In this document: positions 1 to 11,900 of the stretch, piece after piece
Numbering within the stretch: position 1 is the stretch's first letter
Layout: every line of letters starts with the position of its first letter
NCBI GenBank assembly: GCA_028752905.1
Contig: JAQNBH010000014.1
Span: forward strand, 2,265,493-2,329,492
Direction of reading: 5' to 3'
From: Cladorhizidae sp. MBARI D1340-BT2
Taxonomy: Eukaryota; Porifera; Demospongiae; Poecilosclerida; Cladorhizidae
Length of the DNA: 64,000 nt
Notes under the pieces: generated by a model
The model's database searches: none
Told to the model about the DNA's origin: nothing
Seen by the model: the letters and a program-made list of their open reading frames with translations, nothing else
Translations under genes and position numbers: made by a program

Positions 1-129
1 TAACAAGCTAATAATATATCTAGGTATTTGATGAATAAAAGGCAACTAGATGCTTTCACAAACCTGAGAAGCTTTCCTGGTCCTTCTCTTCTTCAACTGC
101 TTCACTACCAGACAGCAGGTGTTCGCACT

Positions 130-1225
130 CTGCACCAGGATAAGAGCCAAGTTAAATGGCAGCGACCCCACGATCGACAGTTGACATCCCTAAGTAATTG
201 TAGATGCCTTCACCCTCTTCTTCATCATAATCATCTTGAAAGAGGACCATATCATCCCTGGTGACTTGAGAAATGAAGTTAGCCTCTCATCCATCATCAA
301 GACTGAGGATGGTCACTAGAAACACGTGTCTTTTATCAGGTTGCAAGGTGTTCTAGGACTCAATATTCAGTACAGATGTAGAGCAACAATACTGCATTCT
401 TATAATGTAAAAATGATAGTCTTAGACCAATTTCTTTCGCCATATGGCACCTATGGCGGTTAATGGTTTAAACTCTGATATTTATACATCCAGCTCTATG
501 GGTATGAAGTAGCTGTGTGGTGATGGCATAACTAGAGACAGACACAGAAGTAGGTCTGTTCAAATATGACACATTTTACAGTGGTGGGTCCATGACTAAA
601 AAAGGGAGGGAGGCGGAGCAAAATAAAGTGTTATATCTAAGTTTCACTTTGGCAATGTGGGAGGGGACAGATGAGCATGGTATTGCCATCAGGAAGAAAA
701 AATAAAAAAAGATTTAAGGATTTTCCCCCCAAAAGGTGCAACATCCACCTACTGAAAAATCCTCTTTCCTCCCACCCACTTTCTGCCTCTGCATTATCCT
801 AATCCTGTTTGGTTATTCATACACACACACACACACATACACATATACAATAAGACACATCTTGTTGTTGAATTCTTTGCCCTGGTCACTGATAATCTTG
901 AGTGGAACACCCCAATGGTGGATCCACTATGAAAGACATATTCTGCAGACTTGTCCATGATTGGTTCAGCCTCAACCCACTTAGAGAACAAGAAAGTTCT
1001 TGTTAGAATATAGTTGTGAACAACAGCAGTAGTCTTGAGAGGTCCAATCAAGTCAATGCCAGCTGTCTCTGAGGGTGCTGGGTCTGTCAAGTGGAAGCAA
1101 AGGAAAGGCAGTTACTCACTGATCATTACACATGTTCAGCTAATCAATTCTATCTAGTTCATGTCCCAGGGTCTGTATCTTCTGACCCTCTGGGCAGGTT
1201 GTAATCTGGAAAAGAAGAGATCAGA
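130..1225 (-). pseudogene. Ty3/gypsy polyprotein remnant, integrase core
   Basis: Read on the minus strand, 1090 to about 935 encodes an integrase-core segment with GIDLIGPL followed by FLFSKWVEAEPI and DKSAEYV, the usual start of a Ty3/gypsy integrase catalytic domain. A second frame at about 905-845 encodes GVPLKIISDQGKEFNNKMC, which carries the second catalytic aspartate (SDQGKEF). The two halves are out of frame, so the integrase is dead. Upstream, near 1195, a degenerate CPEGQK could be the remains of the HHCC finger. Downstream the frame runs into a CA/TG microsatellite at 821-850 and the catalytic Glu region is not recognisable. An acidic stretch (about 275-160, minus, DDYDEEEGEG) could be the polyprotein tail, but this is weak. 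No LTRs were found. The family is clear; the outer limits are approximate. Confidence 0.75.
821..850. repeat. CA-rich microsatellite
   Basis: A run of CA dinucleotides grading into CATACACATATACA. It lies inside the decayed gypsy integrase and explains the CMCMCVCVC residues of the minus-strand frame. Confidence 0.85.
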
Positions 1226-1307
1226 ATTATACGCATAGTCATAGTTGGAGACCTGAACATTCTATATGCACATACGAACATTTGAGAGTTAGAACATATA
1301 AAGTATT

Positions 1308-2700
1308 ACTAGTGTTACTCACCCAGTGCTTAACAATCTAGCATAACCAGTGTTACTCACCCAGTGCTTAACAATCAAGCATAACCAGTGTTACTCACCC
1401 AGTGCTTAGCAATCAAGCATAACCAGTGATACTCACCCAGTGCTTAGCAATCAAGCATAACCAGTGTTACTCACCCAGTGCTTAACACTCAAGCATAACC
1501 AGTGTTACTCACCCAGTGCTTAACAATCAAGCATAACCAGTGTTACTCACCCAGTGCTTAACAATCAAGCATAACCAGTGTTACTCACCCAGTGCTTAGC
1601 AATCAAGCATAACCAGTGTTACTCACCCAGTGCTTAGCAATCAAGCATAACCAGTGTTACTCACCCAGTGCTTAACAATCAAGCATAACCAGTGTTACTC
1701 ACCCAGTGCTTAACAATCAAGCATAACCAGTGTTACTCACCAAGTGTTTAACAATCAAGCATAACCAGTGTTACTCACCCAGTGCTTAACAATCAAGCAT
1801 AACCAGTGTTACTCACCCAGTGCTTAACAATCAAGCATAACCAGTGTTACTCACCCAGTGCTTAACAATCAAGCATAACCAGTGTTACTCACCCAGTGCT
1901 TAACAATCAAGCATAACCAGTGTTACTCACCCAGTGCTTAACAATCAAGCATAACCAGTGTTACTCACCCAGTGCTTAACAATCAAGCATAACTAGTGTT
2001 ACTCACCCAGTGCTTAACAATCAAGCATAACCAGTGTTACTCACCCAGTGCTTAGCAATCAAGCATAACCAGTGTTACTCACCAGTGCTTAACAATCAAG
2101 CATAACCAGTGTTACTCATCCAGTGTTTAACAATCAAGCATAACCAGTGTTACTCACCCAGTGCTTAACACTCAAGCATAACCAGTGTTCTCACCCAGTG
2201 CTTAACAATCAAGCATAACCAGTGTTACTCACCCAGTGCTTAACAATCAAGCATAACCAGTGTTACTCACCCAGTGCTTAACAATCAAGCATAAGCAGTG
2301 TTACTCACCCAGAGCTTAACAATCAAGCATAACCAGTGTTACTCACCCAGTGCTTAACACTCAAGCATAACCAGTGTTACTCACCCAGAGCTTAACAATC
2401 AAGCATAACCAGTGTTACTCACCCAGTGCTTAACAATAAAGCATAACCAGTGTTACTCACCCAGTGCTTAACAATCAAGCATAACCAGTGTTACCCACCC
2501 AGTGCTTAACAATCAAGCATAACCAGTGTTACTCACCCAGTGCTTAACAATCAAGCATAACCAGTGTTACTCACCCAGTGCTTAACAATCAAGCATAACC
2601 AGTGTTACTCACCCAGTGCTTAACAATCAAGCATAACCAGTGTTACTCACCCAGTGCTTAGCAATCAAGCATAACCAGTGTTACTCACCCAGTGCTTAAC
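1308..2700. repeat. Minisatellite, 38-bp unit, about 36 copies
   Basis: Head-to-tail copies of a 38-bp unit containing TGTTACTCACCCAGTGCTTA and ATCAAGCATAACC. Spacing was counted directly (for example 1321 to 1359). Copies differ mainly by single substitutions (AACAATC, AGCAATC and AACACTC variants) and a few 1-bp deletions. The interspersed variants suggest turnover by unequal exchange. The 300 bp after it (2701-3020) shows no gene. Confidence 0.95.
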
Positions 2701-3021
2701 ATCTTCAGTAATGGTCCGCCTGTAAAACCACTTGGACATGTTAGACTGAGTTAGTTTTTCTCCCATATGAGTGCCCATGGTGCCCATCCCACGGACGTCG
2801 GCGAGCATTTACTCAATCTTTAAAAAAGTCTAATTCCATGATAAATACATTAATTTCATATAAAAGGAGCTATTGCCAAATGTCTAGTGTAAACTAGCTA
2901 GTTATGCTAACATCAAATAATCTCTCAGTAATAGGCAGAGTTAATTGTAAGATTAAATGGTGAACTGCTAGCTGTTCATGGCTTCACACATAGCATTCTT
3001 TCGGTTAAAAATGGAAGAAAT

Positions 3022-3189
3022 TTTCTCCACAAACTGTTTTCTGTCATTTAAAGAGTAGAAAGAGTTTCATAATGTAAAAAAGGAACTTATGTGCCCATTG
3101 TTTCTTATCAAAATTGGCACATTATGTTCCTTTTTAACATTATGAAACTTTTTCTACTCTATAAAAGACAGAAAACTGATTTTGGAGAA
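3022..3189. repeat. Foldback element, 74-bp arms, 20-bp loop
   Basis: The left arm (3022-3095) and right arm (3116-3189) are imperfect reverse complements: TTTCTCCA...ACTGTTTTCTGTC...GAGTAGAAA...TTTCATAATGT...GGAAC...TGTGCC against its mirror. The transcript would form one long hairpin. A 12-bp direct repeat CATGGCTTCACA lies on each side (2977-2988 and 3243-3254), but at unequal distances from the arms. It is probably a foldback MITE or a small inverted duplication. No coding content was recognised. Nothing else was found between 3190 and 3869 except a GC-rich hairpin near 3405-3440. Confidence 0.75.
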
Positions 3190-3869
3190 CATTTCTCACA
3201 AAAAGAACCTCTTTTTTGCTCAATTTGGGACCTTGTTGCTTTCATGGCTTCACAGACATTGTTTACAGATAGTGTCCTTTCCCTACTACTCACATCATAA
3301 AAGAAGTCACTATCGTCCTGCAAAGCAGCTCTTACACTAACCATTAAAGTACATGAAGATCTTACTAAGTTGGTTTAAATTTGGTAGTGTATGAAAAAAG
3401 ATTGGGGAAGGGGCAGGGGGAAGCCCCCTGGCCCTCCCCCTAATGTCTCAGCCACTGGCTAATGTCAATTCTAAAACAGTGTTAGGAAGAGATAGCCCCA
3501 CACTCACGTACCATAATCATAATGATTTATTATATGTGGAGAGAGTACCTTGACCTTCCCTCGCCCTTCCAGTTAGTGAGGTAGTGCAAGGTGTCAGCTG
3601 AGAAATAGTCATGTGACACCATTAGAGCATCCCAACTATAATAACTAGCAGTACATCACTCTTTGATCAGTGTCACAGTAGCATATTATGCAACTGATCT
3701 TAGGTATCCGAGTGTGTATCTTGATATTGAAATGATTCTTATACAAACTTTATATACAAACTTCCGTGAGAACTGGGACAGTGTGTGGAGGCAACACAAC
3801 ATTCCCCCTGGTCCTGATCAGAGGAGGAAGATGGAGGAGGCTGTGTGAACTCAGGAAGTGGAGGACATT

Positions 3870-6745
3870 CAGGGGCATATCTAGGAATTTAAAGGGGATG
3901 GTTCCATCTCATGCATGTGAAGCTTGTAAAAAAAAATCACCTGGCCACAACCACTTTTATCTGACTGTGCCCCACAATAGTTTATAGAGCATACAATTAC
4001 AGAAATGATAATTATTGTTGCGTTAATGACTCAAAATGTCCTGGAGTAACATTCTTCGAGGGTGTTGACGAGCAAAAAAGTTAATGTTAAGAAGATCTAG
4101 GTCAAAGTTTCCATAGTGGATGTGTATCAGTGCCAGTCCAGTCCTGATAACCTTTGCTGCCACAGCATAGTAAGTACGCAAGAGGTTTTGGGTCTTCTAA
4201 GTACACTGGACACTACGTTCACATTCACAGCTGGTTATGGGTAGAGTACAAACAATACGGAGTAAGCAGTAAATATTCGGAAACATGCTCTCATTTGCAC
4301 AGTTCAAGGCCTGGGATGGAGTTTTGGGCAATTCTGATGAGAAACTCCTCCATTTAGATCTCCACAAATGGAGTTCCTGTTCAAAAGATGAAGGACTTGG
4401 CATATTAGAAATCCAAAAGTTCATTTTATCAAATTAGACTCGCTCTGAGTGACTTCATTGTGAATACAGATGGAACTATGCTCAAAGCTGGTACTGCATT
4501 CTTTTGTGTTTCAGAAAAATGAGTGTGAATATGTGATATCATCTCATCCAGAAATGGAACAGAAATAGATCTTCTGTAATAATCTTGAGTCGGAAGGTAC
4601 ATTGCTTCTACTTGTTTGCCTTGCACATAGACGGAGATGGCTGTGATGCATTGATTTTTTGTGCTAGAGCGACTGCAGAATCAAACCATTTCTTGTGATG
4701 AGAATCAATGCTGTCACGAGCTTCATGTAAAGTAGTCTCGACTAGATAAATTTACCTCAGTATAAGCATTGCAAATACCTTGCAAACGGCTCTGTAGAGA
4801 CACTGCTAAGCCTTTTATGTAGCCTAGGCCATGGTACACCACCTCAAATGCCTTAAGAAACTCAAACTGAGTTGTAGCTGTTAAAAGTGATGCAGCTTTC
4901 TGAGCAGACTCTCTGTTCCACCCATCTTCAGCACTGATTGTCTCCAAGTTACTAATAACAACTGGTACCATCTTCGAAAAGACTTCATAGGCCTCTATTC
5001 TAGCTATCCAATGGGTCTTGCAAAGGCCTACCAGTTTCTGTCTGTTAATTGGACCCAGTGGAAGTTCACTGATCCGTTTTTTTAGTTCTGCTTCCCTCTT
5101 GGGAGAAAACCTAAAGAAAAGGCATAGCTCCACAAGAGTTCTTTGCATATTATTTCGAATAGCTTGAATGTTACATGCTGCCACAACACAAAGATTCAGT
5201 GTATGAGCCGCACAGTGAACATAGACTGCTTATGGATATTGTTTCTCGATTACAGCAGCAACCCCAAATAGCCTTGACCACGTAAATTATTTGTGTCTAA
5301 GGCATAATTTTGTATTGCATTTAGGTTGGTTTTAGAAACAGCTATTCCAGTGGTGCCATCTTTACAAAGAATAAATTCAACAAACTCTTCTCTCACCACA
5401 ATTTCCGAGTCAACATATCGCAGGACTAGAGGAAGCTGCTCTTTATTAGATGCATCAGCAGCCTCATCAGCACACACAGAAAACTACTTTGCTAGCCTAA
5501 CCTCCTGTAGAATTGTCTCTCTTATCCATTCACCAATGGCTACAATCAGTTCATTTTGAAAGATATTGGGCATTTCTGGCTGCAGAAGCAAAGTGGTCTG
5601 TCAGAACTGCTTCAACACGAAATTGAAGCAAGGCTAAAAAAATTCCAGGATTTGCATCACTCCAAAGAGACTCTCGGTGGCCACGAAGAGCTATGTTTTG
5701 CTTACCACAAAAAATGATCGTCTTGAGAATAGCCTTAAGAACTTCCCGATTCTTCTGAACTTGAACAGATGCTTGACTATGTAACTGTTGCTGTAAGGAA
5801 AGCTGGCCTCCTTCCATTTGCCCAGTAAATGTAACAGTATCATATAGCTGCTCTGTGTGATTTCTGTAAGATGTGTTCCTTGAGTGTTTGCTTTGCTCGA
5901 GTCAAATTAGTCATTGGAACGGTGACCAGCTGTCAAGAATAGATCGATTCTTGGTGTAGAGTAAACAGCTCACACAGAAGCCACCATTGCATGAAACAGA
6001 GTAGCTCAACCAAGAGTACTCTTTCAACCAGGAATTCTGGAAGGATCTAGACTTTGAGTACTCAATTTTAGTAGGGAACTTGAAGTCACACCCTGGTCTA
6101 AAGGCATTCAGAAGCCAAAGCTTCTGGTCATTGCTAAGAATTCTGATGTTCTCAAGTTTATAGTTTCCTAAGTCAGCCCCAGGAGGACATGCATGCACCC
6201 TAGCAGCTGATACACACCCTTGACCCGACACATTTCCCAAGATAGAGACTGAGTAGTACTTGGCTGACTTAACTTCCCTTTGATTTTGAACTCGGACTTT
6301 CTTAGGATTAGTAGCAGTGCTAATGTCAGACTCACTGCATGACACTGATACCCCAAATGACAGAATGGATATTTGCCTCTTGGCCATGTCACAGCTTTAC
6401 TACAATCTCAAATACAATGCATCCTCCTGGAATGGGGCTGGGCTAAGGTAATCCTATAAGAGATTAGCACAAACTCACTAATATTCTTAGGCTTGCCAGT
6501 TCCAAGCAAATCGGTTTCTACAAGAAAACAGCTGCATGAGTACTGTACTAAATGTTTTGTGGTTTGTAGAAGTAAATTTATAAGCCTCTAAGGGCTTAAA
6601 TTCGCAATAGAGTACACTATAGTATAAATTTATATGTAGGATTAGCAAGGATTGATGCTAGCTGCAGCTGTTAAATGTGTATGGGTGTGGCTTGTACTCA
6701 GGGGGTTCTGGGCAACAGGAACCTCCCGCCCTAAATACGCCCCAG
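3870..6745 (-). mobile_element. hAT DNA transposon (DUF4371/TTF-finger type), complete but dead
   Basis: The left end is CAGGGGCATATCTAGG at 3870. The reverse complement of the right end (6730-6745) is CTGGGGCGTATTTAGG, so the termini form a 16-bp imperfect inverted repeat of hAT type. GACATT abuts both ends (3864-3869 and 6745-6750) and may be the remains of the 8-bp target duplication, although the exact junction is uncertain by one or two bases. The element is 2.9 kb, a normal size for this subgroup, and encloses one minus-strand transposase pseudogene. Confidence 0.75.
4045..6387 (-). pseudogene. hAT transposase pseudogene (TTF-type finger, DUF4371, dimerisation tail)
   Basis: The minus-strand order follows the family of hAT transposases related to ZMYM-type and P52rIPK-like proteins. 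A TTF-type zinc finger lies at about 6200-5915 (FQNSWLKEYSWLSY then CNGGFCVSCLLY). The DUF4371 region follows at 5817-5551 (FCGKQNIALRGHRE) and 5477-5250 (FVEFILCKDGTTG). The middle is at 5184-4723 (GLCKTHWIARIEAYEVF). The C-terminal dimerisation motif is at about 4250-4200 (LPITSCECERS), and a shifted frame continues to about 4045 (SGLALIHIHYGNFD). At least four frame changes break it, so no full protein is possible. The start Met at 6387 precedes a low-complexity lead. Confidence 0.88.
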
Positions 6746-7227
6746 ACATTATCTGTCGAAACCTAGGTCTTCACTCGGTTTAGATTGGAACCAGAAGCAT
6801 GGGTGCATGGCATACCTGAAGCTATTATTAAAAATATAACATACCTAAGGAGAGCTGGTTAGAGTGGCTCTGATAATCAGCGGAGCTCCTCTTTATAGGA
6901 AAAATAGGCAATTTCATAGACTGCCAGCTGGTGGGGCGGGGCTTCTAGTTGGGGCGGTGGTATTTTTTTTTTCTCCTTTGAAAATTGAGTCCCTCTTTAA
7001 GAATGAAAATCCAGTATCCATTTCTATCAGCTTAGATATTACAATCAACTCTGAGAGAGCCATGTGTAATGTGACTACTGCTGGACTCCAACCTTCAGCT
7101 CAAACGAACCAGTGCACTCTCTAGCTTGGAAGCACTTGTGCCACTATCCCATAGTAGATTAGGGGCAGGGAAGGAATCAACCAGAAGACAAACATAAATG
7201 CAGAGTGCAATTAAAAAAGATTCCCCT

Positions 7228-7241
7228 CCCCCCCCCCCCCC
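7228..7241. repeat. Poly-C tract (14)
   Basis: Homopolymer C run preceded by CCCCT, in an otherwise featureless 6.75-7.7 kb stretch. It is one of several long G/C homopolymers in the window. Confidence 0.9.
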
Positions 7242-7708
7242 GTTCAAATTTCCTAGATTCGTTCTCCCAGGGTAGCGCCCTTATATGATTTCACCTAGGA
7301 CACAAAATGAGCCAGAATTTCCACTGGTGATAATCATGTGTCAGTTGATGCATCCTTCAGCTGCATCTAAGATCTCTTGATTATATTGGGACGTAAATAG
7401 ATCGAATCCCACTCTTCTATAGAGTGATAATCAGGGAGAATGTGCCGCCCACCCAATGCTTTTTGGTATACAAACTCACCTGCTCAAGGCTGGTAATCTT
7501 GTTGCCTTACCAGCACTCAAATGTTGCCTTAGCAGCTGCTGATCTAATGGGACTAGATACCAAACAAGGAGCGGAAGTGCTGAAGACAGCTCTCTCTGCA
7601 CATGCGTACACCGACCATAATTATGATGTGCACAAATTTGGACGAAATTAAACCGTCAGTTACACCAGCGGCACGCGCCAGATAGGGGTTCGGTTAAAGT
7701 TTACAAGC

Positions 7709-7720
7709 TATAAAAAAAAA
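7709..7720 (+). promoter_or_regulatory. Possible TATA element of the receptor gene
   Basis: CTATAAAAAAAA lies about 95 bp upstream of the receptor ATG at 7809, a plausible distance for a TATA box and a short 5' leader. This rests only on position and motif. Confidence 0.3.
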
Positions 7721-7808
7721 GAGCGAGAGAGTGAACTCTTGTTTAGCCATGAAGACGCTCGCTAGACAGAAATGGGTACCTTACTCGTGTTCAGCATAAA
7801 CAAGCTCA

Positions 7809-8921
7809 ATGGAATCATTTTCTTCGGGGGTAAATAACACCACCTTAGTTTTCCACTGCGGTCTTCCACCGTCCTTACCACCGTTCCTAGAGATTCCTGA
7901 AGCAGTGAACATCATTCAAGCTTTTATTGCTGTTCTATCCGCAGTGCTTAGTCTCCCTGTCAACACCTATCTCTTCTTCATCATACTCAAGCATCCAGAG
8001 TTGCACCAGAGATCTCTGTATTTATCTCTGCAGATCATTTTTGTTGAGATTCTCTATCACCTAGTCATCCCTGCAACTATATTGACATCCAGCATTAATG
8101 GAGAGTGGACATTTGGTGAAGTAGTGTGCAACATTACAGGAATGATTCATGATGGCTTTGCCATGTACAGATTCACCATGACCTTTGTGCTCACTATTGA
8201 TCGATTCATTTCTGTGTACAAGCCATTCTTCAAGCATGGAGCACTAATTACTTGGACTCTGTCTGCCATCGTATGGTTGATAACACTGATACGTGTAGTT
8301 CTACCACTTTCTGGAATTCTTGATTGCTACACCTACATTCCAACATTCAAGACCTGCACTGCCTTCCCCGGATGTTCAGATAGTTGTAAATATTTTGTGG
8401 CCTGGAGCATAGGACTAATTGTTCTAACTGGAGTAATTTTCCCATTGCTTCTCTATGCTGTCATCTTCTTCATAGTGCGTAGGATTATCAGATATCACAA
8501 GTCGATCCAGACTTCTATTAAAGAGGGCACAAGGAGAGAGTCGAAAGAAAATGAGTTGATTAGAGTGTATAACCACATGCAACACAACAGAAAGAAGTAC
8601 ATCACGGCACTTCTTCTACTCATTTCGATTGGTGGTACCACTCCTGCATTTACACTCTATATGGCTTCAATTTTTCATCGTAAACCAAACAAAGTGTTAT
8701 TTATTGTCAACATGCTGATTGGAAGAACATCCTTCAACCTGATCCCTGTATTTGACTCACTAGCATTCACTAGGCACCAAGATATTAAAAAAGTGACAGC
8801 AAAACTTTTCCGATCCCTTCATCAAATTACTCCTGAGACCAGAACAAACCAGAGCAACCCGTCAGACTCATGTAATTTAGAGTTTTATCATAGCCACAAA
8901 AGTCAAAGTCAGTTTATGTAA
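7809..8921 (+). CDS. Class-A-like G-protein-coupled receptor, intronless, 370 aa
   Basis: A seven-helix plasma-membrane receptor; the ligand is unknown. Hydrophobic segments lie at about residues 33-60, 68-92, 104-130, 146-170, 195-224, 263-287 and 296-320. Family marks seen: Asn52 in helix 1, W100 and C107 (WTFGEVVC, the extracellular-loop W and helix-3 Cys), and DRF at 131-133 where rhodopsin-like receptors have DRY. Asn310 is followed by LIPVFDSLAF in place of NPxxY. N9, N10 and N108 are possible glycosylation sites. Departures: helix 2 reads LSLQIIFVE, so the usual sodium-site Asp is missing, and helix 6 lacks CWxP. The C-tail is short and Ser/Thr-rich. An in-frame TAA at 7797-7799 just before the ATG fixes the start. 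No intron and no frame breaks, so it is likely a working gene. Sponges have many such divergent receptors, but the subfamily cannot be named. Confidence 0.85.
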   Translation: MESFSSGVNNTTLVFHCGLPPSLPPFLEIPEAVNIIQAFIAVLSAVLSLPVNTYLFFIILKHPELHQRSLYLSLQIIFVEILYHLVIPATILTSSINGEWTFGEVVCNITGMIHDGFAMYRFTMTFVLTIDRFISVYKPFFKHGALITWTLSAIVWLITLIRVVLPLSGILDCYTYIPTFKTCTAFPGCSDSCKYFVAWSIGLIVLTGVIFPLLLYAVIFFIVRRIIRYHKSIQTSIKEGTRRESKENELIRVYNHMQHNRKKYITALLLLISIGGTTPAFTLYMASIFHRKPNKVLFIVNMLIGRTSFNLIPVFDSLAFTRHQDIKKVTAKLFRSLHQITPETRTNQSNPSDSCNLEFYHSHKSQSQFM

Positions 8922-11900
8922 CCAATATCACCATGTATCACCATGTGCATAGCTATCAGATCACTTTCCTATGAAGCACGAGATCGGATTGACGGTCAAA
9001 TGCAACAATAACAAATACAGCATTTCTATAGAACTTGCATGCGTTTCTGAGGCTTGCTTGCATCCAGTACTTGATCTTGCCCAGTGACACATTCCTTGCT
9101 TATAATTATGCCCTATCAGAGGAGCTGAATGGGAACACTTAGCTGGGTACATCTGCCAGTCACCCATCACAAATAAGGTCCATCTTACGAATAGTTAGTT
9201 ACATATAAAAAATACAGACTCCAGTCCTAAACACAAATATGAATGGATTACGTGTCCTAAACAAAGGACAATAGTTTATATCCACTCCTCCAACGTAAAG
9301 GTAGTATATATTTTTGTTTTGGAAATCGTTTTACCTAAAATCGACCTTCGAACATTAGGTCAATTTGTTATTCTGTTTATTGGACATTGTATTTAATATT
9401 GTATTATTTCTCATATGAATAATAATTATTATTAAATAAAAATAATTATAATTTTTTTTTGTCTTCCAGCGAATTAAAAGCCTAACCTCCCAGGGCAGAG
9501 ATGAGGCTGAGGGACTGAAGCCACCCCTCAAAACTGCGTATTCCTTGGCATGTCTAACATACACACATTGTCAATTATTAGTATTTGGGTATTAGAAAAT
9601 GTTTGTACTTAAGATTTGTATTCCTGCTTACTGGTCTACATTATCTGATGTATAAGTGATGGTGAGGATGCAAGTAAAGGCATTGCTGTGCAGGCATATA
9701 GGAACTCTGCCGTTCATGATGCATGTTGCTATAGAGTGAATCAATGATATAACTATATAATTATAAAGAGGGGAAAAATCAGAGTTGACATCTTTACATT
9801 TTACTAGAGCTAGCTACAAATAATGTCAGATTAAACAGAATGGAATCCACCAGACACTCCATGGAATCCATCTCCTATCTTCCTTGGATCCTCCTTTGCC
9901 TTCTATCATCCATCAATGCCTAGTCCTAAGAATGATATAATTATTGACCTACATTCGACACTTAATCTTCTGGCCTAGGCACCATAACCTCACTAAACTA
10001 CTATTGCAATATTATGATATCATGATAATGGCATCAATGAGTCAGTAAGGGAGAAGAAACATTGATCAAAGCTCATTTCAGGAGTCTTATGTGGGTCAGG
10101 AATATGTATTCGTATCTGACACGCAATTGTAACTTTTGCATCAAAAGCATGCAGATGGCAATTAGCAAACTGTGACAAGGAACAGGTTTTCCATCACTTA
10201 CTGGCTGAAACTTGATATTATTCATTCTAGTAGATCCTTCCATCCCATTCTTTCTAGTAATAGATCCTTCCACCCCATTCTATGTGTACAGGTTGATCAT
10301 GATCCTTCATCCTAGACTTAGCCATGCCAGAGTGTATGCATTGATCATGACCCATAGATCCTTTCATCCTATCAGATTCTTTCCTCCTAGCAGATTCCTT
10401 CATCCTGTGGACATAAGCCACACTGTCTGGTGTAACTGTTAGGGTATACTGTAAAAATTGCAGCATCTGCTGACATATATTAAGGTTATTGATATCATTC
10501 GGAGAATTTTAGGAAATGAATAATGCTATATAGTGTATAGAATCTAGAGGAAGATCAGGTTACAATTGTAATGACACTACTAGAATCTGATTACTTGGCA
10601 AGACATTAAAGGTCAATTAATTAAGTTACCTTTTGGATTTTGGAAAAGCAGTTTATTGCCCAATGAGCAAGAAGGTGAGATTATCACAAGATGTTTTCTA
10701 TGCAATTCTAGTTTACTGCTTCCCATTTGATCTGGCAGTAATTAAAGTGCCTTAACCCTGGTAAAAACCTCATCTTCATGCATATTATGTGTTCTATAAT
10801 TCTTTCTTGGCATGTTCACTATGTGAAAATTCATTAGCAATGTCTAATAATCTTTTCTCCTCTTTGGTGCAGCCAATGTGCTCAAATATAGACACACTTA
10901 TGTGCAATTTAAAACATGGAGCACAATAGACACACACGTATGTGTGCAATATATATTCCAGTTCAACATGGACCTCAAGCAGGTTTTCCCTCGCTCACTT
11001 GCAGCATTAATAGCTGGCACAACAAAAGAAGTATGATTAATTATTATAGTTGCACCATACTTTGAAACATTGTTTGCTCGACTGGTGACAGTTCTCAAAG
11101 GAAATGTAAACATCACATATATACTTCACCTCAACTACTAACATCAACTCGATCTAAAGAGATTCCCTGAAGACCGATGTAAACATCAACAACATTGCAT
11201 TTTCAGTGTGAACTCTGCAACATTCATTTTAAGTAAAGAAACATCACCAGACCTTTCACTTTCACTACTAATATCAACTCTGTCTGACATTTCCTGAAGC
11301 GATAACAATCACCAAATATTTCACTTCCACAGACAAGCACTCCGACTGATCATGCTGTATATATTTCTGATCCATATACACCTTACACAGCAATAAAACC
11401 ATTTGTTTGTACAGATCTCGAGGATTTTAAATTATTTCCATGTGATTACCAATTACCTAAGTAGCTTAATCTTGCATTATTAGGCCGAGAACTAGAGCAA
11501 ATTGCTGAGTGGCAGATGTTGGCACGTCTAGTACATACATAATGGGAAGGGGAAGTAGCTGAATATTTCCTGATCTACATACATGTACCATATTGCCCTC
11601 AAAGTGCTGCTGCTCTAATTGCTAGCCGTGGAAGAAAAAAGTACGGTAAGAAATTGAAGCTACATGACATGAACTTTCATGGCGAGAAAAAAATAAGCAC
11701 CCCTCACAGGACATTATGTTTGGTGTCATTTTTGCTATGGCTAGTGGTAGGACTAGTCTTGGCACAGCTGGCCAGTGCCTAGTCCCCACCTTGCAGGGAG
11801 CCCAACTGGCTATTCCTTGGCCCAGCTCAGCAAGGAAGCCTGATACGAGTGCCTAAGGTCCGTTTCACGGGGAACCAAACTACATCCTTCCTTCGAGAAG

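Noticed and set aside
1308..2700. CRISPR-like regular spacing
   Set aside because: Units are contiguous with no unique spacers and the genome is eukaryotic; the same holds for all other arrays here.
7424..7651. 75-codon plus frame before the receptor
   Set aside because: No domain, no link to the receptor frame and no splice donor leading to it.
8961..9170. 69-codon minus frame after the receptor
   Set aside because: Short, no family features; probably receptor 3' untranslated sequence read backwards.
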